The translations under genes and the position numbers were made by a program. A stretch of 64,000 bases of DNA from Belliella buryatensis (lineage in GTDB: Bacteria; Bacteroidota; Bacteroidia; Cytophagales; Cyclobacteriaceae), in assembly GCF_900188245.1 (NCBI RefSeq), contig NZ_FZOK01000003.1, positions 124,001-188,000 of the forward strand. The letters run 5' to 3'. Shown piece after piece: positions 8,672-16,414 of this stretch (the first letter of the stretch is position 1; each line of letters starts with the position of its first letter). The notes below the pieces were generated by a model that had not been told where the DNA came from, ran no database searches, and was given only the letters and a program-made list of their open reading frames with translations.

Positions 8672-9366
8672 TGCAACCCACACTCCTTCTTCGACTCTTC
8701 CCACCACCATCTGCCGGCTCTTGGATCTTCGCCTTCGCTGATGGCTCGGGTACATGGGGCGCAGCCTATGCTGATAAAGCCTTTGTCGTGGAGCGGGTTG
8801 TAAGGAATATTGTTTTCATTGATATAGACGATCATCTGATCATAAGTCCAATCGAGTAAGGGGTTGAACTTGATGATCTGATTGGCTTCGTCCCATTCGA
8901 TTTTTTTCATATCGGCCCGGTTTGGGCTTTGCTCGGCACGAAGGCCAGTTACCCAGACACTGTTACCAGCAAGTGCTCTTTTCAGAGGCTCTACTTTACG
9001 TACAAAGCAGCAGGATTTTCTATTTTCCACTGAATCATAGAATCCATTGATGCCGATATCGGCCACCAACTTCTCTACAGAGGTCCTTTCAGGGTAAAGC
9101 ACTTCAATTCTTTTTTTGTACTTACTTTCAGTCCTAGCGATCAAGTCCAAAGTTTCCGGAAACAAGCGACCTGTATCCAAAGAAAAGATATGGATATCAA
9201 GTAGGTTCTCCGCGATCAACTGCGTGATGACCTGATCTTCTTGTCCCAGTGAAGTAGAGAAGATTACTTTTCCGGGGAAAAGATCCGAAAGCAGTGCCAA
9301 GCCATCGGACGGACTTAGACTATCCAGCTTTTCGCCAAGACTATGCAAATTCGTTTTTAGGCTCAT
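8662..9366 (-). CDS. cysH: Adenylylsulfate (APS) reductase, CysH family
   Basis: This 234-residue protein starts at the ATG at 9366; a GTG at 9399 would give 11 more residues. It reduces adenylylsulfate to sulfite with thioredoxin. C119-C120 (KSCC) and C202/C205 (GCAPC) are the [4Fe-4S] ligands that mark APS rather than PAPS reductases. The catalytic cysteine is C229 in ECGLH at the C-terminus. The APS-reductase reading fits the absence of an APS kinase gene in the cluster. The start lies inside the DUF2061 gene (26-bp overlap), so the two are co-translated. Confidence 0.94.
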   Translation of the reverse strand: MSLKTNLHSLGEKLDSLSPSDGLALLSDLFPGKVIFSTSLGQEDQVITQLIAENLLDIHIFSLDTGRLFPETLDLIARTESKYKKRIEVLYPERTSVEKLVADIGINGFYDSVENRKSCCFVRKVEPLKRALAGNSVWVTGLRAEQSPNRADMKKIEWDEANQIIKFNPLLDWTYDQMIVYINENNIPYNPLHDKGFISIGCAPCTRAISEGEDPRAGRWWWEESKKECGLHIK

Positions 9367-9613
9367 CTTTTTTGATTTTGGTTGCTCCTTCCCAAGCACG
9401 CTCGTGCAGGTAATACAAGGCGATTTTGGTGACTACCTCTATTGACCCAATGGAAAGGGCCATGACCAATTGGCCAGTGACGAAAAAGGAAATCACCATG
9501 GTATCGAGTGTACCGACTATTCTCCAAGATATGGATTTGAGAAAGCTCTTGATGTTAGAATCTTGGCCTTTGCTGTTTACAAACCACTTTTTGATAGGTT
9601 GGTCTAGGATCAT
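9341..9613 (-). CDS. DUF2061 membrane protein linked to sulfate assimilation
   Basis: This 90-residue protein contains a DUF2061 domain: SFLKSISWRIVGTLDTMVISFFVTG then a second hydrophobic stretch and IGSIEVVTKIALYYLHERAWE, which is the family core. It has two predicted transmembrane helices and a charged C-terminal tail. It overlaps the start of cysH and follows an Rrf2 regulator, so it is the first structural gene of the sulfate operon. Its function is not established; membrane placement suggests an accessory role in sulfate or sulfite handling (inference). Confidence 0.85.
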   Translation of the reverse strand: MILDQPIKKWFVNSKGQDSNIKSFLKSISWRIVGTLDTMVISFFVTGQLVMALSIGSIEVVTKIALYYLHERAWEGATKIKKDEPKNEFA

Positions 9614-9686
9614 ATACTTTTCCAGTTTCAGAACAACAAAAGTATATAAAACCTATAACAAAGATGGGGTAATTAGGGAAAAAATT

Positions 9687-10103
9687 TTATTCTTTATCTA
9701 AAATATCTGCTAAAGTCTTATTTTCCAGAACTTTAAGCATTTCGTCCCGTACTTGGATCATGACCTTATTTAGCCCACATGCTGCTTCGGACTTACACTC
9801 TACGCAGGGTTCGTAGTAGTTGAGGCTTACGCAGGGAAGTAGGGCAATGGGACCATCCAAGAGTCTGATCACTTTGGACAGAGCTACATCTTTGGGCTCT
9901 TTGATCAGGTAATAGCCACCTCCTTTTCCTTTTTTGCTTCCTAGAATCCCAGCCTTTTTCAACTCCAAAAGTATGTTTTCCAAAAACTTATGGGAAATCC
10001 CATATTCCTCAGAAATGTCCTGTATCAATACCGTCTTCTGATCACGGTGCTTGCCCAGATAAGTCAGGGCATGAAAAGCATATTTGGTTTTTTTGGATAG
10101 CAT
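9687..10103 (-). CDS. Rrf2-family transcriptional regulator, probable sulfur-operon regulator
   Basis: This 138-residue Rrf2/IscR/CymR-type regulator has a winged helix at residues ~1-70 (MLSKKTKYAFHALTYLG; DISEEYGISHKFLENILLELKKAGIL; the wing KKGKGGGYYL). Cysteines C91, C100, C103 and C109 sit where IscR-like proteins bind an Fe-S cluster. It is encoded directly upstream of DUF2061-cysH on the same strand, so the simplest reading is control of sulfate assimilation by sulfur or Fe-S status. The operator is not recognisable; the region 9614-9686 is the obvious place. Confidence 0.9.
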   Translation of the reverse strand: MLSKKTKYAFHALTYLGKHRDQKTVLIQDISEEYGISHKFLENILLELKKAGILGSKKGKGGGYYLIKEPKDVALSKVIRLLDGPIALLPCVSLNYYEPCVECKSEAACGLNKVMIQVRDEMLKVLENKTLADILDKE

Positions 10104-10193
10104 GGTTACAAAAATAGACTTTTTATCCGATTTGAAAAGTAGGCAATGAAGGCTTATATTGATTATGACAAATTAAGTCAGCAAATTGGTCTG

Positions 10194-10574
10194 CTATTTA
10201 AACTCAAGGAAATATTTTAGAAATTTTTCTGGTAGATACTCTCTTCCATAAAGTCTGTAGATTAAAGGCTTTGACTCATTTTTCAAGAAGTTTTCAATAC
10301 TTGTTTTGATGATTTTGGATGCATCTTCAGCACTTTGGATGGATGGGAAAATTCTAAATAATACTAACTCATTCCCCTCCCTTCTATAGCTGAGTTTATT
10401 TTCTTCTATAAAAGCAAGTAGGTTGTGTGATACTTCTGATGCTGACGTTTCCATAGTGGCGACAAAATAAACCTCAGGATATAAAAGTAGTGAAGAATTG
10501 CCTTTGGATAGGTTTTCTTGTGCAAAGCTCGGCAGTGCCAATAAAAGGAAAAGAAAGAAAGGGAGCGTCTTCAT
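10194..10574 (-). CDS. Secreted hypothetical protein
   Basis: This is a 126-residue protein with a clear Sec signal peptide (MKTLPFFLFLLLALPSFAQE). The mature part has alternating helices and strands (ASKIIKTSIENFLKN, RLYGREYLPEKFLKYFLEF) and no cysteines or known motif. It lies alone between the Rrf2 gene and the DUF885 peptidase gene, with short gaps. I cannot assign a family. Confidence 0.6.
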   Translation of the reverse strand: MKTLPFFLFLLLALPSFAQENLSKGNSSLLLYPEVYFVATMETSASEVSHNLLAFIEENKLSYRREGNELVLFRIFPSIQSAEDASKIIKTSIENFLKNESKPLIYRLYGREYLPEKFLKYFLEFK

Positions 10575-10626
10575 ACTCCTAATACGAAAGTGGAGATGAA
10601 AACGCTACAACACATTAAAGCATTAT

Positions 10627-12309
10627 TTATTTCAAAAACTTCCAATTGCTCTTAAAATCTCTTGGTAAATCTTCCTTCATCCTTGCCCTGAGGAGTTCTA
10701 TCGGCATGTAATTCTGGGTGATGAAATAATCGTGGAATTCTTTTTCTGACATCTTGCCACCTTCTACCATTTCTTGTCTCAATTGGTAAACTTGGATACC
10801 TCCAATCATGTAGGCCAGTTGATACAAGGGGCCATAGCTGCCTTCAAAGGACCGGCGAACTTCTGCTTCTGCATTGGCTCTTTCGTGCCCAACATTATCT
10901 ACCAAGAAATCTATGCATTGCTGTGGTGTCCATTCTCCAAGGTGATATTTCAATGAAAAAACAATTCTTGCTGCTCTGTGCATTCTCCAAAAAAGCATGC
11001 CGATTTTATCCTCCACATTTCTTGGGAAATCCTTGTCCCAAAGATTGAACTCCCAATACAAAGTCCAACCTTCTACCCAAAATGGCGTGTTGAACATCCT
11101 TCTATGAGGAAAATGACGCTGATTCATAAACTGCTGCAAATGATGACCCGGAATCAATTCATGATGCACCACCGCTCTAGAGAAGTGTGGATTATTACCA
11201 CGCATACTCATCAATTTGTCTTCATGGGACATCTCTGAAGTAGGATAGGAAATGATAATTGTCTCCCCTCCCAGAAAAAATGGACTTACTTTTTGCCTTT
11301 CTGCCGACATCATAGTTGTTCTCCAAGTTTCTTTTGCCATGTCAGGAATAGTCAACAAATCACGCTCCTCCACAAATTCAACGGCCTCTTCAGCCATTTC
11401 TACTACCATACCAGGCCAAACACCAGCAGGAACATATTGGTTTTTGACATGTTCGAGTGCTTTTCGCCAATCTTTACCAAAGCCCAACTCTTCTGATGCC
11501 TTGATCATCTCGGCCTCACACCAAGCGTACTGCCTTTCACCTTCTTTGATCAGCTCCTCTGCAGTATAGGAGATCATGTTGTATTGGAGTTCTTTTTCAA
11601 TATTGACTTTACCAATAGGCTTTCCGATGATTCCTGAGCCATCATCTTTGACTATGGTGTTTTCAAAATGATTTCTCAAGAAACTGGAATATGCTCGGAG
11701 TGTTTGGTTCAAGCTTTCCATTGGTTTTTTCATCCACCAAGTAAACTCTGGATCATAGTCGAAATAAAAATTGTAGGCTTCATCTGTACTCCTTCTCAAA
11801 GACTCTACTACTGATGCAGCCAATTCAGCTTGTTGCCAAGAGGTATAGGGCTTGGATTTTTTCATCTGCTCCCATTTGGTTTTGGCAAGCTTTTCAATTT
11901 GGTCAAAAGTAGCCGCTAGTTCTTGTGCATTTGGTTTGATTGCCGCCCTTCTTTTTTGATAAAAATCCTCTAAAGGCTTTCCAAAATCTACCACAGGTTT
12001 CACAGCCTTAAACTCTTCATAAGAAGCTTTGTGAAAATACTGCTGCTTCTCTAGATAGTTTTTAAAAATCTGATAGTCCAACTTTCCATCCATGGAATAG
12101 CTATCATAAGGCATCGCCTCAAGCGCTTTCAACCAATCAGAATATAGCTTATCAAATCGCTGAAAATATTCTTCTGAATTGGAGTTGTTGTATTTCCTAC
12201 TCAAGGCGCTTACATCCGCTTGGTAGCTACTGATAGCTGGATACAATTCGGTAGCAAAGGATGCTTGGATAATCAAAAAACTAAAGCAGAATAGGATTAG
12301 GTTTTTCAT
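10627..12309 (-). CDS. DUF885 family secreted peptidase-like protein
   Basis: This 560-residue protein begins with the signal peptide MKNLILFCFSFLIIQASFA and so is exported to the periplasm or cell surface. It belongs to the DUF885 family. The zinc-peptidase-like motif HHELIPGHHLQQFM is in the second half, with MRGNNPHFSRAVV before it and FWVEGWTLYWEFNLWD after it. RRSFEGSYGPLYQLAYMIGG lies near the C-terminus. Family members are thought to be metal-dependent peptidases; substrate is unknown. It appears to be a single-gene unit. Confidence 0.85.
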   Translation of the reverse strand: MKNLILFCFSFLIIQASFATELYPAISSYQADVSALSRKYNNSNSEEYFQRFDKLYSDWLKALEAMPYDSYSMDGKLDYQIFKNYLEKQQYFHKASYEEFKAVKPVVDFGKPLEDFYQKRRAAIKPNAQELAATFDQIEKLAKTKWEQMKKSKPYTSWQQAELAASVVESLRRSTDEAYNFYFDYDPEFTWWMKKPMESLNQTLRAYSSFLRNHFENTIVKDDGSGIIGKPIGKVNIEKELQYNMISYTAEELIKEGERQYAWCEAEMIKASEELGFGKDWRKALEHVKNQYVPAGVWPGMVVEMAEEAVEFVEERDLLTIPDMAKETWRTTMMSAERQKVSPFFLGGETIIISYPTSEMSHEDKLMSMRGNNPHFSRAVVHHELIPGHHLQQFMNQRHFPHRRMFNTPFWVEGWTLYWEFNLWDKDFPRNVEDKIGMLFWRMHRAARIVFSLKYHLGEWTPQQCIDFLVDNVGHERANAEAEVRRSFEGSYGPLYQLAYMIGGIQVYQLRQEMVEGGKMSEKEFHDYFITQNYMPIELLRARMKEDLPRDFKSNWKFLK

Positions 12310-12702
12310 ATTCGAATGATATTAGTGAATCTTAGATTGAAATATACTAGAAATAAAAGTAGATATAAAGTTGAAATATGATGGATGGGGTTAATTAATA
12401 TGAATATCAGGAACTTTGCCAGAGACATTAAAAAAATCCGATTTATCTTACTTCCGATCCGCCACAGCAGACAAGTTATTAATTGATACCTGCCCGACGC
12501 AGGCGAATTGGATATTTGAGGATAACTTGTTCCGATTTTTCGGAATTGACCATTAGCAACCGAATAAGCCAATGAATTGATTTACTGGCAAAGAAGCGTA
12601 CAATCAGATCAAATAATAAGTATATCTTTAAAGACACCAGTATAAAAATAATACTTGCTATTTCAATTATTTTGATCCATTTACAATGAAAAATGAATTC
12701 TT
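12310..12702. other. Gene-free intergenic tract with repeat and foldback
   Basis: There is no supportable gene. At 12336-12386 there is a copy of the GAAATATNNTAGAAATA repeat family. At 12471-12530 a foldback with arms ACAAGTTAT and ATAACTTGT encloses a CCTGC/GCAGG stem. The 88-codon frame on the minus strand across this tract has repeat-like, low-complexity content and is not convincing. The promoter for the following ATPase gene should lie in the last ~100 bases; TATATCTTTA near 12618 is a partial match to the -7 consensus. Confidence 0.5.
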
Positions 12703-12743
12703 ATCCCTGCAAATCTAAAATTAATTTTTAGATTTGCAGGGAT
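12703..12743 (+). promoter_or_regulatory. Perfect hairpin overlapping the ATPase start codon
   Basis: An 18-bp perfect inverted repeat (ATCCCTGCAAATCTAAAA at 12703-12720, its complement at 12726-12743) has a 5-base loop TTAAT. The right arm runs into the first two bases of the ATG at 12742. In RNA it would bury the translation start, so it could act as a self-inhibiting leader, a processing site or a protein-binding operator. Which of these applies is unknown. Confidence 0.75.
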
Positions 12744-13896
12744 GGTTCAGCGATCTATACATGCAGAATTTGAATTTTCGGTCTCTAATTTTCCCGTAAC
12801 TGGAATTATTGGGCCAAGGCAAGTTGGCAAAACTACATTGGCCAAAACCTTCCCCTATGGGAAACCTTTTCTCTATTTGGATTTAGAAAAATTATCCGAT
12901 CTGAATAAGCTGAATGATCCTGAACTCTTTTTTTCATCCATTCCTGATCATACGATCATTTTGGATGAGATTCAGCACAAACCCGACTTATTTCCTTTGA
13001 TTCGCTCATTGGTAGATGAGCATCGTATACCCGGGAGATTTATTATCCTTGGGTCTGCCTCTCCAGAATTACTCAAACAGTCTTCAGAAAGTCTCGCAGG
13101 TAGAATCAATTACATTGAAATGTATCCCTTGAACTTACTGGAAATAGACAAACTGCTTTCAATGGAAAGCCTATGGATTAATGGGGGATTTCCGGAACCT
13201 GCTTTGAGTGCTAACAAAAAATTTACCCAAAGCTGGTATAGGAGCTTTATCAATAGTTACATCCAAAGGGATTTGCCTTCTCTTGGTCTTCCTGCCGATC
13301 CCAGCGTAAGCCGGCAATTGATGATGATGATGGCCTCCTTAAATGGCGCAACTCTAAATTATAGTATGCTAGGAAAATCACTTGGCTTAAGTTTGCCTAC
13401 AGTCAAGACCTACTTGAGCTTTTTTATCAATGCATTCTTGCTAACGGAACTTCCTTCCTGGTATGTAAACGTAAAAAAGCGCTTGGTAAAGTCTCCAAAA
13501 ATTTACTTTCGGGATACAGGCATGTTACATTATCTCCTAGGTATCAGCAATAAAGATGCGCTATTTGGTAATATAATAGTAGGGACATCTTGGGAAGCCT
13601 TTGTTATCCATCAGGTAAAGTCAGTATTGAATATTGATGATCAGATCTATTACTACCGCACTCAAGATGGTGCTGAAATTGATCTGCTGATCAGAAGGGA
13701 TAATCAGTGGCTGGCTGCCGCTGAAATCAAACTCAGTCTTTCACCCAAATTGACCAAAGGAAGTTACCTAGCCATGGAAGATCTGGGAATAAAAAAACTT
13801 TTTATCATAAGCCCGGTAGAAGGTCGATATTTCTACGAGCCAAATGTAGAAGTACTTGGAGTCAAAGAGTTTCTTTTAGAAATAAGTAGTAGCTGA
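12742..13896 (+). CDS. AAA ATPase with DUF4143 / PD-(D/E)XK-like domain
   Basis: This 384-residue protein has an AAA_14-type ATPase domain followed by DUF4143. Walker A is G24-PRQVGKTT-32, Walker B is IILDEIQ with D75-E76, and ILGSASPELL and SLAGR follow as sensor elements. The C-terminal domain carries E312-I-D314 and E328-I-K330 (AEIDLLI then AAAEIKLS), the D-x13-ExK spacing of PD-(D/E)XK nucleases. The start is fixed by the family N-terminus MVQRSIHAEFEF...FPVTGIIGPRQVGKTT. The gene stands alone between two long perfect hairpins, one over its start codon and one behind it. The function of this very common prokaryotic family is not established. Confidence 0.9.
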   Translation: MVQRSIHAEFEFSVSNFPVTGIIGPRQVGKTTLAKTFPYGKPFLYLDLEKLSDLNKLNDPELFFSSIPDHTIILDEIQHKPDLFPLIRSLVDEHRIPGRFIILGSASPELLKQSSESLAGRINYIEMYPLNLLEIDKLLSMESLWINGGFPEPALSANKKFTQSWYRSFINSYIQRDLPSLGLPADPSVSRQLMMMMASLNGATLNYSMLGKSLGLSLPTVKTYLSFFINAFLLTELPSWYVNVKKRLVKSPKIYFRDTGMLHYLLGISNKDALFGNIIVGTSWEAFVIHQVKSVLNIDDQIYYYRTQDGAEIDLLIRRDNQWLAAAEIKLSLSPKLTKGSYLAMEDLGIKKLFIISPVEGRYFYEPNVEVLGVKEFLLEISSS

Positions 13897-13928
13897 TGAA
13901 AATTGGGGATATAAGAAGAAAATACTTT

Positions 13929-13983
13929 TAAAATCTACCTTGAATATTTAAAACTGGGTTTTAAATATTCAAGGTAGATTTTA
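13929..13983. terminator. 26-bp perfect hairpin between ATPase and ddl genes
   Basis: A 26-bp perfect stem with a 3-base loop (TGG) spans 13929-13954 and 13958-13983. It starts 33 bases after the ATPase stop, and its right arm contains the stop codon of ddl. T-runs on both strands fit a bidirectional terminator for the convergent genes. It is far longer than the other terminators here and pairs with the hairpin at the other end of the ATPase gene. Confidence 0.65.
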
Positions 13984-14970
13984 CTTTTGAAACATCTCTT
14001 CTATTAATTCTGAGTAGAATTCTTTTACTGTTTTGCCGATGGCTCTTACCTGCTGACTGATCAAACTGGTCTCTGTCTGTCCTGGGACGGTATTGATTTC
14101 GATAAAGTAGAATTTCCCTGTTTCATATTCCAAGAAGTAATCTATGCGCACAGCTCCCTTGCAATTGAGTTTCTGATAGACCTGAGAAACAATTCTATTC
14201 ACCCTTTGCACTTCTTCCTCAGACATTCTGCCTGGAGTGATTTCTTCGGTGATTCCTGGGGCATACTTGGCCTCGAAGTCAAAGAACTCTTTGCTACTCA
14301 CAATCTCTGTAGCAGGCAGGACAGTAGTCAGTCCTTGGCTATGATAAACACCAATGGAGAATTCCCTGCCAGCTACAAATTCTTCCACCAAGACCTGTGT
14401 ATCTTCAGCAAATGCCTTAACCAAGGCTTCCTGCAATTCGTTTGGATCTTTTACTTTACTCATGCCAATGCTACTACCGCCATTGTTGGGCTTTACAAAT
14501 AGTGGTAATCTCAGTTCCTTTAAAAGCTGAGTAGGGTCAAGTTCAGATTTCTTAAAAAGCTGAACTGACCTAGCGACAAAGAGCTCTGGGATATCATGCA
14601 CTATAGCTTTGGTATACCCCTTGTTCATGGTGATGGCAGAGGTCAAGGGATCACAGGTAGTATAAGGCAAGCCAATCATATCAAAGTATCCTGCAAGCTT
14701 CCCATCTTCTCCAGGAGAACCATGAAGGATATTGAATACCCCATCAAAAGTTATTTTTGAGCCTTGGATAGCAATGGAAAAATCATTGAGGTCAACAGGT
14801 ATTCTTTGACCGTCTGCTGTTTGATGATACCAATCACCTGGGTAGATCAAAATCTTATAAACATCATATTTATCCCGATCGATCTGGGTTTCGACCATGG
14901 CGGCACTTTTCAAAGAGATCACGGACTCACCTGTAAAGCCTCCTGTGACCAAGGCAATTCTTTTCTTCAT
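13981..14970 (-). CDS. ddl: D-alanine--D-alanine ligase
   Basis: This is a 329-residue ligase that makes D-Ala-D-Ala for peptidoglycan precursors in the cytoplasm. I use the ATG at 14970 (MKKRIALVTGGFTGESVISLKSA); the frame extends to 15087 but the extra 39 residues are unlike the family. ATP-grasp features are seen: LFVKPNNGGSSIGMSKV near the middle, VLVEEFVAGREFSIGVY and FIEINTVPGQTETSLISQQ at the metal site. It is full length. It converges on the ATPase gene, and its stop codon lies in the long hairpin. Confidence 0.94.
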   Translation of the reverse strand: MKKRIALVTGGFTGESVISLKSAAMVETQIDRDKYDVYKILIYPGDWYHQTADGQRIPVDLNDFSIAIQGSKITFDGVFNILHGSPGEDGKLAGYFDMIGLPYTTCDPLTSAITMNKGYTKAIVHDIPELFVARSVQLFKKSELDPTQLLKELRLPLFVKPNNGGSSIGMSKVKDPNELQEALVKAFAEDTQVLVEEFVAGREFSIGVYHSQGLTTVLPATEIVSSKEFFDFEAKYAPGITEEITPGRMSEEEVQRVNRIVSQVYQKLNCKGAVRIDYFLEYETGKFYFIEINTVPGQTETSLISQQVRAIGKTVKEFYSELIEEMFQK

Positions 14971-15128
14971 GGGGGTAAAGTTAAGGAGGATTTGGCTTCC
15001 TAAAAATGAAGATATAAAATGACTGTTTAAAAAAAGAAAAAAGCCTAATGAAAAAATTTGGAATAATTTACTTTTAGAAATCTTCACTAAATACCTAACT
15101 TTCTTCTATCTTGATAAAATTAAAATTT

Positions 15129-16019
15129 ATGAATTGGCAAGGCGTATTTCCTGCAGTTACCACCAAGTTCCACCAAGATGGAAGCTTGGATATGGACATG
15201 TTTTTCAAAAACATTGACTTTCAAATCGAATCCGGTGTGAAAGGGATTATACTAGGCGGTACTTTGGGTGAATCCTCTGTCCTATCCCTAGATGAAAAAA
15301 TCCACCTAACTACCGAAACTGTAAAACATCTCGATGGCAAGGCTCCAGTTATTCTCAATATTGCCGAAGGAGCAACCAAAGATGCTATTTACTGGGCGCA
15401 AAAAGCCAACGAAATAGGTGCTTCAGGTTTGATGCTATTGCCTCCCATGCGCTACTCCGCTGATCACAGAGAAGTGGTGACTTACCTCAAAGCAGTAGCC
15501 AATAGCACCGACCTTCCTATCATGATCTACAACAATCCTGTGGATTATAAGACTTTGGTGACTATTTCCATGTTTGAAGAATTGGCTGCATGTAAAAACA
15601 TTCAAGCCATCAAAGAATCTACCAGAGATATTTCCAATGTGACTCGCATGCGAAATCGATTTGGTGACCGCTTCAAAATTCTATGCGGAGTAGACACATT
15701 AGCGATGGAAGAATTGGTCATGGGGGCAGACGGCTGGGTAGCAGGCTTAGTCTGTGCTTTCCCCAAGGAAACTGTCACAGTCTATAATCTTATCAAAGCA
15801 GGAAAATACGAGGAAGCTCTACAAATTTACCGTTGGTTCCTCCCTCTCTTGGAATTGGATATCCATCCCAAACTTGTTCAATACATCAAATTGGCCGAGC
15901 AAATGGCCGGAATTGGAACCGAATGGGTCAGGGCACCCAGACTCACTTTGGTGGGAGAAGAAAGAATAAAAATAGAGAATATCATTAAGAGGGGTTTGGA
16001 GCATAGGCCTAAGATTTAA
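15129..16019 (+). CDS. DHDPS-family lyase, probable 1-pyrroline-4-hydroxy-2-carboxylate deaminase
   Basis: This 296-residue (beta/alpha)8 aldolase-type protein is of the dihydrodipicolinate synthase family. The start is taken at the ATG at 15129 (MNWQGVFPAVTTKF). It has GGTLGESSVLSLDEK near residue 45, the catalytic tyrosine segment MIYNNPVDYK and the Schiff-base lysine in IQAIKEST. The family alone does not fix the substrate. Its neighbours (2-oxoglutarate semialdehyde dehydrogenase type ALDH, 4-hydroxyproline epimerase, D-amino acid oxidase-like enzyme) point to deamination of 1-pyrroline-4-hydroxy-2-carboxylate in hydroxyproline breakdown rather than lysine synthesis. Confidence 0.85.
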   Translation: MNWQGVFPAVTTKFHQDGSLDMDMFFKNIDFQIESGVKGIILGGTLGESSVLSLDEKIHLTTETVKHLDGKAPVILNIAEGATKDAIYWAQKANEIGASGLMLLPPMRYSADHREVVTYLKAVANSTDLPIMIYNNPVDYKTLVTISMFEELAACKNIQAIKESTRDISNVTRMRNRFGDRFKILCGVDTLAMEELVMGADGWVAGLVCAFPKETVTVYNLIKAGKYEEALQIYRWFLPLLELDIHPKLVQYIKLAEQMAGIGTEWVRAPRLTLVGEERIKIENIIKRGLEHRPKI

Positions 16020-16024
16020 AAATA

Positions 16025-16380
16025 CTTTGTGATATATACTTCATGAAATATAATGGAAATATGCTATGCGAAATATGGTAGAAATACGCCTACAGCGAAA
16101 TAAATAGAAATATGATTGATATATACTTCGTGAAATAGATAGAAATATGCGGGAGAGTTAGTTCCACCTTGTTTCAATTTATCCCGAATCGCTCTGCTCT
16201 CAGGATCTTCTATAAAGCTCCGGTTTCTACCATATTTCAATTTATATCCATTGTATTTCTAAATTATTTCAAATCACTTTGCTCTTAGGGATCCCGCTAA
16301 ATCTTCAATATGACCCATGTTTCCACTATATTTCAATTCTATTTCTACCATATTTCTATATATATCTATTGTATTCCAAT
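16025..16380. repeat. Long degenerate 'gaaatatggta' repeat tract
   Basis: The 395-base gap before the aldehyde dehydrogenase gene is mostly repeats. About ten GAAATA words occur on the plus strand in 16040-16150 at roughly 10-25 base intervals. A mirror set reading TTTCTACCATATTTC and TATTTCTAC follows at 16225-16380. No open frame is convincing. Confidence 0.65.
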
Positions 16381-16414
16381 CACTTAAAGCCATTTTAATT
16401 TTAAAAAAGAAATC

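Noticed and set aside
8553-8859. Two open frames on the plus strand near cysH
   Set aside because: They read antisense to cysH and through the repeat tract; no family likeness.
12306-12572. 88-codon open frame on the minus strand
   Set aside because: It runs through repeat and foldback sequence and has no protein-like signal.
15129-16019. dapA (lysine synthesis) reading of the DHDPS-family gene
   Set aside because: Catalytic residues do not separate the options, but all neighbours belong to hydroxyproline breakdown.
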